This document shows positions 9,654-19,476 of a stretch of 23,777 nt of DNA, one piece after another; the stretch's first letter is position 1; every line of letters begins with the position of its first letter. The translations under genes and the position numbers were made by a program. Under the pieces are notes generated by a model. It ran no database searches. It was not told where the DNA came from and worked only from the letters and a program-made list of their open reading frames with translations. The DNA is taken from the NCBI GenBank assembly GCA_037176905.1, contig JBBBWG010008813.1:1-23777 (forward strand). The letters are read 5' to 3'. The DNA is from Azolla pinnata (taxonomy: Eukaryota; Streptophyta; Polypodiopsida; Salviniales; Salviniaceae).

Positions 9654-9687
9654 CGCCCAATTGGGCGCCCAAAAGAATTAGGGTTTT
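9654..9687 (+). promoter_or_regulatory. RPL10A promoter elements: GGGC palindrome and telo box
   Basis: CGCCCAATTGGGCG at 9654-9667 is a perfect 14-bp palindrome containing a TGGGC core like plant site II elements. TTAGGGTTT (the reverse complement of the telo box AAACCCTAA) follows at 9678-9686, about 100 bp before the start codon. A TAAATAA word and a pyrimidine-rich stretch lie just downstream. A telo box next to a site II element is the usual promoter arrangement of plant ribosomal-protein genes. Function is inferred from that rule. Confidence 0.65.
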
Positions 9688-9786
9688 CTAAATAAGGCCC
9701 TGCATTAGCTCGCCCCTGTTCCTCTTCCTTTCTGTCGTTTGCTTCCTTCGTCTGCCTGAGCAGAGAGAGCCGCCGACGAGGCCGCC

Positions 9787-11785
9787 ATGAGGTAAGGCCC
9801 GTGCCCTCCGTCTCTGTTAATCTAGCCCTAGATTGCTCTCCTCCTTCGCAGATCTCAGCCTGTCGCCGCGTGTGTTTCGGCATCGGGCTTCTTTTCCTTT
9901 TCGTTTTCCCCTGCATCTTGTGTCCGTGTTTCGGTGACATTTGTGATGTAGGTTTGGTTTGATGAGGTGAAGCCCTGCAAGTTCTCATTTTTTTTTCTCA
10001 CCTTCCCCCCTCCCTTTTGCCTTGCTCCCTTTTGCCCTGCGTGTGTAGTAAGCTTCAGAGCGATGTGTTGAGGGAGGCCATCACCCAGATCCTTACCGAT
10101 AGTAAGGAGAAGAAGCGGAAGTTTGTGGAGACGATCGAGCTCCAGATTGGGCTCAAGAATTATGACCCTCAAAAGGATAAGAGGTTTAGCGGTGCTGTGA
10201 AGCTGCCCAACATACCGAGGCCCAAGATGAAGGTGTGCATGCTTGGTGATGCCCAGCATATCGGCGAGGTAGGTTTTTTACGGCCCAACTTTCCCGCTTG
10301 GATTTTCCATTGGGTTTACTGCGCTTTCTATACCAACTGAATATCCGCATTGTAGACATAGTGTATGCATATACATACATGCAAATAATCTTGTCTGGTT
10401 CTTTATGGATGTGAAATGTGTTGCCAGGTGACTGTGTATGTAAAAGATTTGGGCACTTCTTTTCCCTTTTTACGAGTTTCTCCTAAATAAAGGCTTTTGT
10501 AATCCCACTGTCTGCATCTTTCTGATGTAGTTTCTAATCATTGACTGATTCGTGCACAATGTCTACGGCGTTTGGTCAAGTACCTGAATTCTTGTATTGC
10601 GAAATTGATGTATTGCACAATTGATGGATTGCAATTCTTAATCATGTAATGTTTTTGCAGTGCAATACCGAATGTTTCATACATAATCAGGGTTTGTTTA
10701 GTAGCTAATAATTGTCATTGGGTTTTAGCAAACTTTGTACCCTATTGATGTAAATATTAAATGACTGAAGCATTTGCTTGTGTAACTAGGGTTTTGGCGT
10801 ATTTTTTTAGCTATCTATTGCTCTTTTAAAGAAAGTTCTATTAGGATCTGGTGTTGTATATATTGCATGACTGAATGGTTTAATGTAAAAATAGCTTTTT
10901 TCTACAAGCATAAAATGGTGTGAGTAAATCCATGTGCCATATTTCATCGAAATGTTGGAAACCTTTAGCTTCTGCTGTCTTTTAGGACATTATTCAGAAT
11001 TCTTTTGCTGTTGTGCACATAGAAATAATTATCATCAGGGTGAAGTGAAGGAGGTGATGTCTGGTAGTCATTGTCTTGGATTGAGTATATGTACAGGCAG
11101 AGAAGATTGGTCTCGACTGTATGGATGTGGATGCGCTGAAGAAGATGAACAAGAACAAGAAGCTAGTGAAGAAGCTTGCAAAGAAGTACCATGCTTTCTT
11201 GGCCTCGGAGGCTGTGATCAAGCAGATCCCTCGTCTCTTAGGGCCTGGTTTAAACAAGGCTGGCAAATTCCCAACCCTCGTTTCACACCAAGAGTCTTTG
11301 GAGGCCAAGGTGAATGAGACCAAAGCCACTGTCAAGTTCCAGCTCAAGAAAGTCTTATGCATGGGTGTAGCTGTTGGGAACTTGGAGATGGAAGAGAAGC
11401 AAGTCTTCCAGAATGTTCAGATGAGCGTCAACTTCTTAGTCTCCCTTCTGAAGAAGAACTGGCAAAATGTGAGTTGTGGAAGCGTGTAGGAAAGGCCATT
11501 GGTTTTCAGTTTTTCATCCTATCTAATTTCATATATGCATGCCAGTCTTTTTAGTTGAGCAGTTACATTTTAAGATTTTTGGTTAGTTTGAGTTGGTCGA
11601 GCAGCATCTTTCAGAGGTTTTTTTATTGCAATTTTAGAGTACACTCATGGGCAAATTTGGAGTTCTTAGTCCATGCTTGGAATGTTGTTATTAATGTGCG
11701 AGTTTGGTTTTTGGTTTTTGGTTTTTGGCAGGTTCGTGTATTGTATCTGAAGAGTACCATGGGAAAGCCAGTGCGGATTTTCTAG
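9787..11785 (+). CDS. RPL10A: 60S ribosomal protein L10a (uL1)
   Basis: A cytosolic large-subunit protein of the L1 stalk, which contacts the E-site tRNA. Four coding exons (9787-9791, 10049-10268, 11097-11468, 11732-11785) have GT-AG borders and join in phase to 216 aa, the normal length. The product starts [17 protein letters not shown] and contains [55 protein letters not shown] and [20 protein letters not shown]. It ends [14 protein letters not shown]. It matches plant L10a over its whole length as I recall it. The first coding exon is only ATGAG, so almost all the protein lies behind the first intron (257 bp). Intron 2 is 828 bp. The upstream telo box and pyrimidine-rich leader suit a highly expressed, growth-controlled gene. 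Confidence 0.98.
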
Positions 11786-13322
11786 GTTTAATCTGTTCCT
11801 CAAATGTATCGGGAAACTGTCGCCATGTGGATTCTAGGTTCTAGGAGGTTTTGTTGAAGTGGGTTTTTTTTCTTTATGCATGACTGAATGAATGCTATTA
11901 TATTACCTTTGGGAAAGTGTAAGAACATATCAGAGAGGCTTTCTCCGGTTTATTTTTTGTAAGTTTCATACCTTTCTTGAGTTTTGTGTTAAGTCTTCAC
12001 TTCCATACTGCCGGATGTCTTTCTTAGATCAGAGTTCTGGATGGAGTAAGTCGGCATAATTTTGTTCCTTAAGTTTTTGAAGGCGAGACTCTAAATTGAT
12101 TGGAAATCTGTGTAGGGAAAGATTGTATCCAGAACTCATCTGGAGGAAGTGGGTCTATGGGAAACTTGTGAAGTGAGTAGAAATTCTATGAAATGATAAA
12201 AAATCATGTGTTTGCTATGCACAGAATGTAAACTTAGGTGCATAAGCAATATGTATCTTGAAAAGCCGTTTCAAGATCATGCTCGTTATATGAATTGATA
12301 GAAAATCATACTTGCTGTCATGTATGTAATGTGTAAAAATTTGGGTGCATGAGTTACATATATCTTGAAGAGCTGTTTGAAGGTCGCCAGTATATTACAT
12401 GCATAAGTAGTAGGGATCACTTGTTTAATCAAGTTCAACTAGATATGCTAGAAAAGCTAATTGTGATTAGTGATGATTATCTCTTCACAAACAAGTTACA
12501 ATAGAACCGATAGATACGTCTGAAAACGCCATGAGAATTCAACTTGTTTAATCAAATTCAACTTGTTTAATCAAATTCAACGCCATGAGAATCAACAAGC
12601 TAAATACGATTAGTGATTTGATTATCGATTCCTAAACAAGCTACAAACAATAGAACTACTAAATAACATACTAAGGTTTGTAACGGAGAATTCAAGAAGA
12701 AGAATAGTTGGAGGAGTGACCAATTTGCCTACCAAATACTTTGTATGGGAAGAGGTAAAAGTGTAATATCAACTAAACTAGCTAATGAGGAGCATGAATC
12801 AGAGTGGCCGACTCTGGCCCACAATCGGAGATCAGTACGAAGATAATCGCTATCAGGGTCCGTATTCATGGCCTTCGAGAGGATGAGATAGTAGCAACAT
12901 GATTCCATCTCAGTAAACCATAGAGAGGTGTCTGTCGATTCGTACGGAATCCGGAGTGGTAAAGATGCAGATTCCCCTGCCATCAGGGCAAGATTAGGTC
13001 GAAACGTACAATCCGAGCTGTTGATCTGTTAGTTGCTTACCCCATATCGGTTGCGATGCACTTTCTTTACATGGGTGTGGGTCCTAGCTATCAGTAGCTG
13101 TAGACTCTGCGCTAGCTAACTCAATGGTGTCAATAATCCTCCGCAAATCCAGCTCCAGATGGGGGCCCGACAGAATTACCTTCCTGACACGATGATTTCT
13201 ATCTTAGATGATTGTTAATATGTGATTGTCATTGTACCCTCTCAAGATACAGATGAAGATGATTCGACACCGATACAATATCTTCTTTTTCTTTTTATTC
13301 TGTTCAAGCAAAGAAGGCCATG
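11786..13322. other. RPL10A 3' flank and intergenic DNA with old duplications
   Basis: AT-rich and largely unrecognisable. An imperfect tandem duplication at about 12195-12390 shares AAAATCAT, GGTGCATRAG and TATCTTGAARAGC. A second pair, at about 12420-12660, shares ACTTGTTTAATCAA, GATTAGTGAT and AAACAAG. A perfect direct repeat of AATTCAACTTGTTTAATCAA lies around 12535-12577. An 84-codon - strand frame at 12729-12983 has no family I recognise and is not called as a gene. Confidence 0.55.
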
Positions 13323-13925
13323 AAAGCTTGAAGCTCTTGCATCATGGTCATGGGCAATGCATCATCAGCCTCAAAGCTTCATCATGCATCATGGTCATGG
13401 GCAATGCATCATCAGCCTCAAAGCTTCATCATGCACCATGATCACCATGATCACCACCATCATCATCCCCTTAATCACCACCATCATCATCCCCTTAATC
13501 ACCAACATCATCACCATCAATCACCATCATCTTCATCATCATCCACCGCCATCATCACCATCAGCACCATCATCATCATCACCATCCTCCTCCTCCTCCT
13601 CCTTGCCATCATCATCAGCATCACCACCATCATCACCATCATCATCATCACCATCCTCCTCCTCCTCCTCCTTCTTGCCATCATCATCATCATCACCATC
13701 CTCCTCCTCCTCCTCCTCCTCGCCATCATCATCAGCATCAGCATCATCATCACCATCATCATCACCACCACCATCACACCACAAGCACCATCATCATCAC
13801 CAATGCCATCACCATCATCATCACCGCTATAACCATCATCATCATTACCACCATCACCACCACAGCCATGATGACCACCACCATCACCACCATCATCATC
13901 ATCCTCTTCTTTCCTCCTCAGCATG
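13323..13925. repeat. CAT/CAC/CTC microsatellite block with a 48-bp lead duplication
   Basis: It opens with two near-identical units of about 48 bp (GCATCATGGTCATGGGCAAT, then CATCAGCCTCAAAGCTTCAT) at 13336-13435. About 480 bp of CATCAC words follow, interrupted by three pure CTC blocks near 13584, 13652 and 13698. All frames on the + strand are open and read as His, Ile or Ser/Pro strings. I take these ORFs as artefacts of composition. Confidence 0.92.
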
Positions 13926-14470
13926 ATCTTTCTGTGTTGTAGGGTGAAGAAGGTATAGGATGAGGCTGGGTTGTGGGTGGGCTCCCTGTTGTGTATAGGA
14001 AGGAAAAGCGCTCCATTATCTTTGCCTTTCTTCTTTCGGAGATTTCTTTTTCAGTTTTCTCTATGCTGGTTTTGTCAGTGCCATGATTGATTGTTTCGCA
14101 GTTCAAGAAAAGGAGGTTGTAGATCAGAGAGAAGAAGAGTCACCACCATAGCCCAGCTTCTCAAAATCTTCTGCCCCAGATCACAGCCCACCTCCTCAGA
14201 AACTAGGGTTTTGGCTCCCTTCCTCGCAGCAATCTGGGCTTCCAGTAGGTTTTGTTCTCCCCCTGAACAGAGTCCCTGAAACATTTGGGCCCTGTTTAGA
14301 GATAGCTTGAGAACATAAGTTCGGCCTTTCAGTTCAGAGACCTCTGTTTTCTTCTGTGAAACTGTCGTCTTTTGAGCTCTCCAACGTATAGCAGGAGGGA
14401 AGGGATGTTCTTAGAACACCATTAGGGTTTTGGTCTATTGTGGGTCCATGGAAGCATCTCAGGCTGATCC
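13926..14470 (+). promoter_or_regulatory. upstream region and leader of the PTST-like gene
   Basis: A mixed region of about 500 bp between the microsatellite and the PTST start codon. It contains two telo-box-like words, TAGGGTTT at 14204-14211 and TTAGGGTTT at 14422-14430. The transcription start was not located. A 5' UTR intron is possible. Confidence 0.35.
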
Positions 14471-14513
14471 ATGGATGGAGCTTGTTTGCCATGTTCTGTT
14501 TCCTTTGTGTTGA
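14448..14513 (+). other. short upstream ORF overlapping the PTST start
   Basis: An ATG at 14448 opens a 21-codon frame that ends in TGA at 14511-14513, overlapping the main start codon at 14471 in another frame. If the transcript includes it, ribosomes would meet this ATG first, which would reduce translation of the main ORF. No start-site evidence is available. Confidence 0.4.
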
Positions 14514-17500
14514 AGAAACCCAATGTGGGCCTCTCGCATGTGCGCAGGATACCTTGCAGACAATTCGGTACATGCGTATTTGCTCATACAAGAACTCATG
14601 ACAAGAATGCTGTCTTTCAATCTCGGAGCGAGAACATTGAAACTCTGAGAAGCTGCTTCCTTGATACCGGCTTCAGGTTGAAGGCATTCAAGGGTTTCCA
14701 GGATAATTTGAGTACAGAAACGCAATCCAAGGAGTGCCCTTGTATCGGGCTATTCTCAGCTAAGCTCGAAAATGGTTTCTATACAGAGGAAGGTGTATGG
14801 ATGTCAGAGCTGGAGTTCAAGGTTCTTCACTTCATGGAAACTTCAGGGAATCCGTTCTCCTTCCCGACTCAGTCACAGCTATTGGAGGCCGGAAGAGGTG
14901 ACCTTGTTGAAGCTATTCTCCATGAGGGCGGCTGGCTTGCATCTGGGTGGGATTCAAACTCTCGTGCTAGTACTGATAAGGTATTGTTCTTGTTGTTCTG
15001 TAGATACATCATACTCATCCTTCCTTTTTATGCTGTTGCTTTTGTCTTCTCTCTAATGTTGAGAGAAGGTTAAGACACCATTTCAGCTATTTCTGTTAGG
15101 TTCAGCATGCATGTAATATGATTTTCATAAATAGTTTTCCCATTGCTATTTTGTAAGCTTTCTTTTACAATTGTAACGTTTTCACAAGGAAAAATAAGGG
15201 CAGGGAAAATGCTGAACATGAAAGCCAATGATACAGGCACGCACATACGGGTGTTAATGTACGACAAGCATCCCATCCTAGAAATGGTTGTTTTTATTGC
15301 CAAGCTTGTGAGGATTGGCCTAAAAAGTCCAAATTTTCTTGCTTATAGAAGGTTTTCAGAGACTGGAGATATTTAAAAAACAGTTGAAGATAGATAGGGT
15401 TTTGGGTTTACCCAAGATCCTTCTTCAGGGGGAAGCAGAATATGGTTTTCGTTAGTTGAGTTCCATCAATTTTTATATGATTCTGATGTGATCTTGTAAC
15501 TCATCAAGGCCAACTGCTAGGATGATTAGGTAACGAGCGAGTATAAGCCCAAAACCCTTCTTCAGGGGGGAGCAGAATATGATTTTTGTTAGGTGGGTTC
15601 CATCAATTATATGATTCTGATGTGATGTTGTAACTCATCAAGGCCGTTGATTAGGATGTGATATTTGCTACTGCTAGGGTCACATATACGATTACAAAAG
15701 ATAACCTCCCACCTGAAACTGCCAGCAGAAGCTTGAAAGCTTTCCTTTGATTAACCTTGACGAATTTTACATTGTGCTCTCAGTTTATGTGGTGCTTTTC
15801 TAATGAATTCTTTTTGTACAGGACAATGTGACCGAAGACATGCATCTGAAGGTACCTAATGGAGAAGCAGGGTATGCCAATGAATGTATGATGTAAGGGT
15901 CATCACAAATGAACAGTCGAAATACCTGCATGGCAGCTTTGCATAACGAATCATGGATGCATACAGCAAAGCAAGCGAAAATTGTCATAAACAATAATAT
16001 TTTTTCATGGTTCTTACAGAAGCATGCTAACTATCATAAGACAGCAGTGTGAATGCACTATCCAGATATGAACACAAAACTTAAGCTTGGTTTGAACTAT
16101 TTAGTGTACTTAAGTGTTTGCATAGTCATTTAAAATGAAGTGAGTAAGAAGGTTGATTTTCTTATTGTTTCTGATACTTTTTCTAGAAATCCAGCTGTAG
16201 AGGAACGGCAAAAGGCATGGGACAGGGTAGCTGATCTGTTTGGACTCGTAAAACCACTGAAAAAGGTAAGAAAATGACTGAAAATGAAAACAATATGCCA
16301 GGATACCGACCACCATTTCGCCTTTGGGAAAAACTCAAAAGTGTTAATCTGATAATGTGTGTAAAGTCAGGGCATGACGGGAAAATCACTTGAAGGAGAT
16401 AACCAAAAACCTAATATGAACTCTTCACAAGGTTGGTGTAAAGATATTTGATTTTTTTTTCAAGTTCTCTGTGATCGAGGTGTTTTTAGCATTACCTAAT
16501 CATGTAATCAATGATTGAAAAAAAAATAGGCTCAATACCATCAAGCTATGATGACCAAAGGAATTTGAAGAGGAATATCATCCCACAATGTGAAACTTCA
16601 CACAATACCATCAAAGAATCATGTAACCGGATGTATGAGTTGGTTAATGCAAGAAAAGAAGTGTTCAGAAATGCCAGGAACTCACGTGAAAAGAGAAATC
16701 AAGAAACAAATGATCCTGTGTCTATTGCTCACCGCATACAAGGATTGGAAGCTGAACTGACGACAACTCTTCATATGCTTCAAACTGGAAGGGATGCATT
16801 GGCGCATGATATCAAGCCAAATCAAGTATGAAAGAAAAAATGTAGCTGTTTGACTTTCTCTATTTCTTTATGATGATCCCTTTTTAGCAAGTTCTTTTAT
16901 AGAATCGTAATGCATTTTGATGTACTGACAGATGCTTATTTGAAAATCACTTCATTGCGTGCCATTTCCATCTTGACTTTTTCGTTAAAGACTCTATAAG
17001 GGAATATCTGTCTAACTGAGAGTATGTTTGATGAATGTTAACATTATCTCTTTATGCATAACGCTCCATTGATGTGTTTTTTTGTTGCATGTTTCTTAAA
17101 TTGTTATTTCCGGTTTCATTGTGTTCTCACCAGAAGTTGAAGGATTGTCTTATGAGCTTCTTGTTCTTGTTGGTCAGATAGATGATACGAAATTTCACAA
17201 CATTGAAGAGCCTTCCGAGTCCATGGATAACCTTTATGAACTGGAAGTTTCAAGAAAAAGGCCTAGTGGTAATACACTTGCACAACAGGATTCAATTTGG
17301 AGCAAGCTTTCCCATCATGAGATTGAAGAAGCTTCAGACGAGTTGGAGTTCCGTGAAACCGAGCTTTTAAGAAAGGGTAGAGAGCTCCGTGAAGCACAGG
17401 CGAAATTAACAATGTCTGAGGGCAAGCTTGCCCTTCAACTAACGTATGCCTTCTTTTTTCAACCATCAGTAATATGCATATGCATGTATATATGTATATG

Positions 17501-18329
17501 TATACGTATATGCACATTCATATGGATATGGATACGGATATTGTGTGGTATCTATATATGTATATGTATATGTATATTTACTAATCTTCTTAACCCTTGC
17601 ATTCTGAAGGGAGCTCCAAAGGAATATAAAAGACAAAGACAAACGATTAAATGAAGCGATGAGTGTTCTGAAGACAATGCGCACAGTGCGTATTGTTTGG
17701 CCAAATCCGGGAATTGATGTTCTTTTAGCTGGCTCTTTTGATGGATGGACAAGCCAGGTAAAAAATCTTTGTTGAATTCACATAGACGCCCCCACATTTA
17801 TTTAGAAACAATAGAAATAGCTTCTGTTTATGACTTTATTGTAGTTAGGCTTTTATCAGTGGCTTATGTAGGCATACAAGAGTGTAGGTATCCTGCATAA
17901 GTTTTTGTAGGTTGAAGCATAACGCTTGTAATTTGAGTTCAAAATTTTCCTTACTACGAGGTTCTGGGTTCTAGTCCAACATTCAATTAATAAGGTTGTG
18001 CTGTTCAAGTCCTAAAGGTCGATAAAAATGCATTTAGGGAAAGGCAATAACAAAAGATGATCTGGTAATTGATTTGGCAGAGGAAGATGGAAAAGTCAAG
18101 CGCTGGCGTTTTTGTGACTTCTCTTCAGTTATATCCTGGGCGCTATGAGGTAGGATAAAAGGCAGATTTTTTTGTTGTTATTATCAGTCTCTGTTCACGT
18201 CGGTTTAGCTAACATAGAATGTATGCTTTGTAGATCAAATTTATCGTAAACGGAGAGTGGAAGGTGGACCACAACCGCCCGATTACTGGCGAGGGAGGCT
18301 TTGAGAATAACGTTCTAATTATTGTCTGA
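14471..18329 (+). CDS. PTST2/3: PTST2/PTST3-type plastid protein (starch granule initiation)
   Basis: PTST2 and PTST3 help starch synthase 4 start starch granules in plastids, through coiled coils and a glucan-binding CBM48. Nine coding exons join in phase to 524 aa: 14471-14980, 15822-15871, 16187-16265, 16371-16431, 16530-16825, 17178-17443, 17610-17757, 18081-18149, 18234-18329. The order is an N-terminal transit-like region (1 to about 60), then the family block MSELEFKVLHFMETSGNPFS and EAILHEGGWLASGWD (about 110-162). A charged helical region rich in Glu, Arg and Lys follows (about 235-445), and CBM48 (about 445-524). In CBM48, VWPNPGIDVLLAGSFDGW (Trp467) and FIVNGEWKVDHNRPI (Trp502) hold the expected glucan-contact tryptophans. 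An in-frame TGA precedes the chosen ATG. The sixth exon could use another acceptor, but only 17178 keeps phase. The length fits PTST2/3, not the shorter PTST1; the split between 2 and 3 is not settled. Confidence 0.92.
15410..15657. repeat. imperfect direct duplication in PTST intron 1
   Basis: Two copies of about 110 bp, separated by about 30 bp, share CCTTCTTCAGGGGG, AGCAGAATATG, GTTCCATCAATT, TATATGATTCTGATGTGAT and TTGTAACTCATCAAGGCC. Neither reads as an exon in the phase needed. An old tandem duplication is the simplest account. Confidence 0.85.
17466..17580. repeat. ATATGT/ATATGG microsatellite in a PTST intron
   Basis: Imperfect six-base TATATG and TATGGA words fill most of the intron between the exons ending at 17443 and starting at 17610. 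The DNA is largely alternating pyrimidine-purine and AT-rich. It is removed by splicing in the model. Confidence 0.85.
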
Positions 18330-18577
18330 TCTTCTTCTGTAAAAGCTAGCCATGGTTGAAGCATATATGTGCTAGATCATTGTTTTCTGTACATTAGCTG
18401 CGACAGTTAAATGTCCCTGGATAGGCTAACACCATGGTGGGTTGTTTATATTGACCTAGAAATTCTTAAACATCCGAGGGCTTGTTGAAATGAGGCCATG
18501 TGTGAGACACTAAACCCTGTACTAAGCTACAATTTGGTGTCAATTTTTTTGTGACTTCTTTCAGGCATGGGCAAACA

Positions 18578-18765
18578 ATTAATCCAAATTTGTTTCGATT
18601 CTGCTGCAGCTTCTTAAGTTAAACTCAATCTGATTTGGGATTAATCCAAATTTGTTTCGAAGCTGATGCAGCTTCTTAAATTATAACTCAGTTTTAGTTT
18701 GGATTGATCCAAATTTGTTTTGAATCTGATGCAGCTTCTTAAAGTATAACTCTGTTTCATTTCGG
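18578..18765. repeat. three tandem copies of a 62-63-bp unit
   Basis: Units start at 18578, 18640 and 18703, each with ATTRATCCAAATTTGTTT, then GATGCAGCTTCTTAA and a variable AT-rich tail. The array lies about 250 bp after the PTST stop, in or beyond its 3' UTR. Confidence 0.9.
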
Positions 18766-19476
18766 AGATGAACGAGGCGCCATGCCTGCATCCATAGTGT
18801 CTGTAAAGTAATAGCCAACTAACTTCTAAACCCTAAACTCAGAGCACGAAATAACCCCAAACTCTGACCGCTAAAACTAGCTGTAAACCCAAGACATGCC
18901 CAAAAGAGGGAGAGATCTGACCAAGGAATGCCCACATTTGCAGAGTTCATAAACAGGAAGTAATCTGTACACCAGTCAATGAAAGGTGAGAATGCCAGGT
19001 TTCATTGATGAAATTCTTCATTATCCTCAGACAAGTCTCCATGGGAGCAAGGAGGTTGATGCTCACTAATGAATGCGGAAGGGGGAAAGGTACATGTAGC
19101 ATTGAAGAAGCATAACTTAACAGACTATCTTGTGGGTTCTATCTATTTACTGTAAACTCTCCATGTCTCATCATCACACTTGTCTTGGTGGCATAATTGT
19201 GAGGAAAGACCTGCAATGCAATCTCAAGTGCTAGAAAAGGAGAGCCCATCGCAAGAAAGCTGAGCAGAGTAAAGAGGGCATGCTACCTGAGGTTATCTTC
19301 CAGATAAGGTAGACTATGGCAAAGCATTCTCTGCACAAATTGGAGATGTCTAGACCTGCAATGCCGGTGTTTATCACAGTTAAAACTATGAATGCATACA
19401 CATGTGACTCAGATCACAAATATGATATAGATCACTGTAGTCTGAAGATGTATGCATAGAAGAAGGCAGTAGTTCC
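18766..19476. other. intergenic DNA before the DUF760 gene
   Basis: No gene was recognised. An AAACCCTAA telo-box word occurs at 18829-18837, but it is 640 bp from the next start codon. The stretch probably holds the promoter of the DUF760 gene. I see only a weak TATA-like word (GATATAG) near 19424. Confidence 0.5.

Larger units (their letters stand above)
8638..9786. other. intergenic, ends in the RPL10A promoter
   Basis: No gene was recognised. The first 350 bases are GC-rich and contain a possible acceptor-like pyrimidine tract before CAG near 8730. Around 9000-9090 the sequence becomes T-rich with TGTAAA words, as in a plant 3' UTR. Between 9100 and 9600 there are microsatellites, listed separately. 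The final part carries the RPL10A promoter and leader. Confidence 0.5.

Noticed and set aside
9103..9691. Overlapping Arg/Ser-rich frames on both strands upstream of RPL10A
   Set aside because: They span the CT and GATC microsatellites and the promoter and show no family pattern.
12729..12983. 84-codon - strand frame
   Set aside because: No recognisable family, splice context or codon signal; kept only as a note in the intergenic entry.
13344..13926. Long His, Ile and Ser/Pro frames and acidic - strand frames
   Set aside because: They are produced by CAT and CTC repeats; all frames are open in such DNA.
17121..17177. PTST exon 6 extended upstream to a GTG or to the AG at 17133
   Set aside because: The AG sites at 17133-17142 leave the join out of phase with the exon ending at 16825; the AG at 17177 with its pyrimidine tract restores the phase.
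17950..17990. GGGTTCTAGTCC as a tRNA T-arm
   Set aside because: No matching acceptor, D or anticodon arms at the expected spacing; it lies in a PTST intron.
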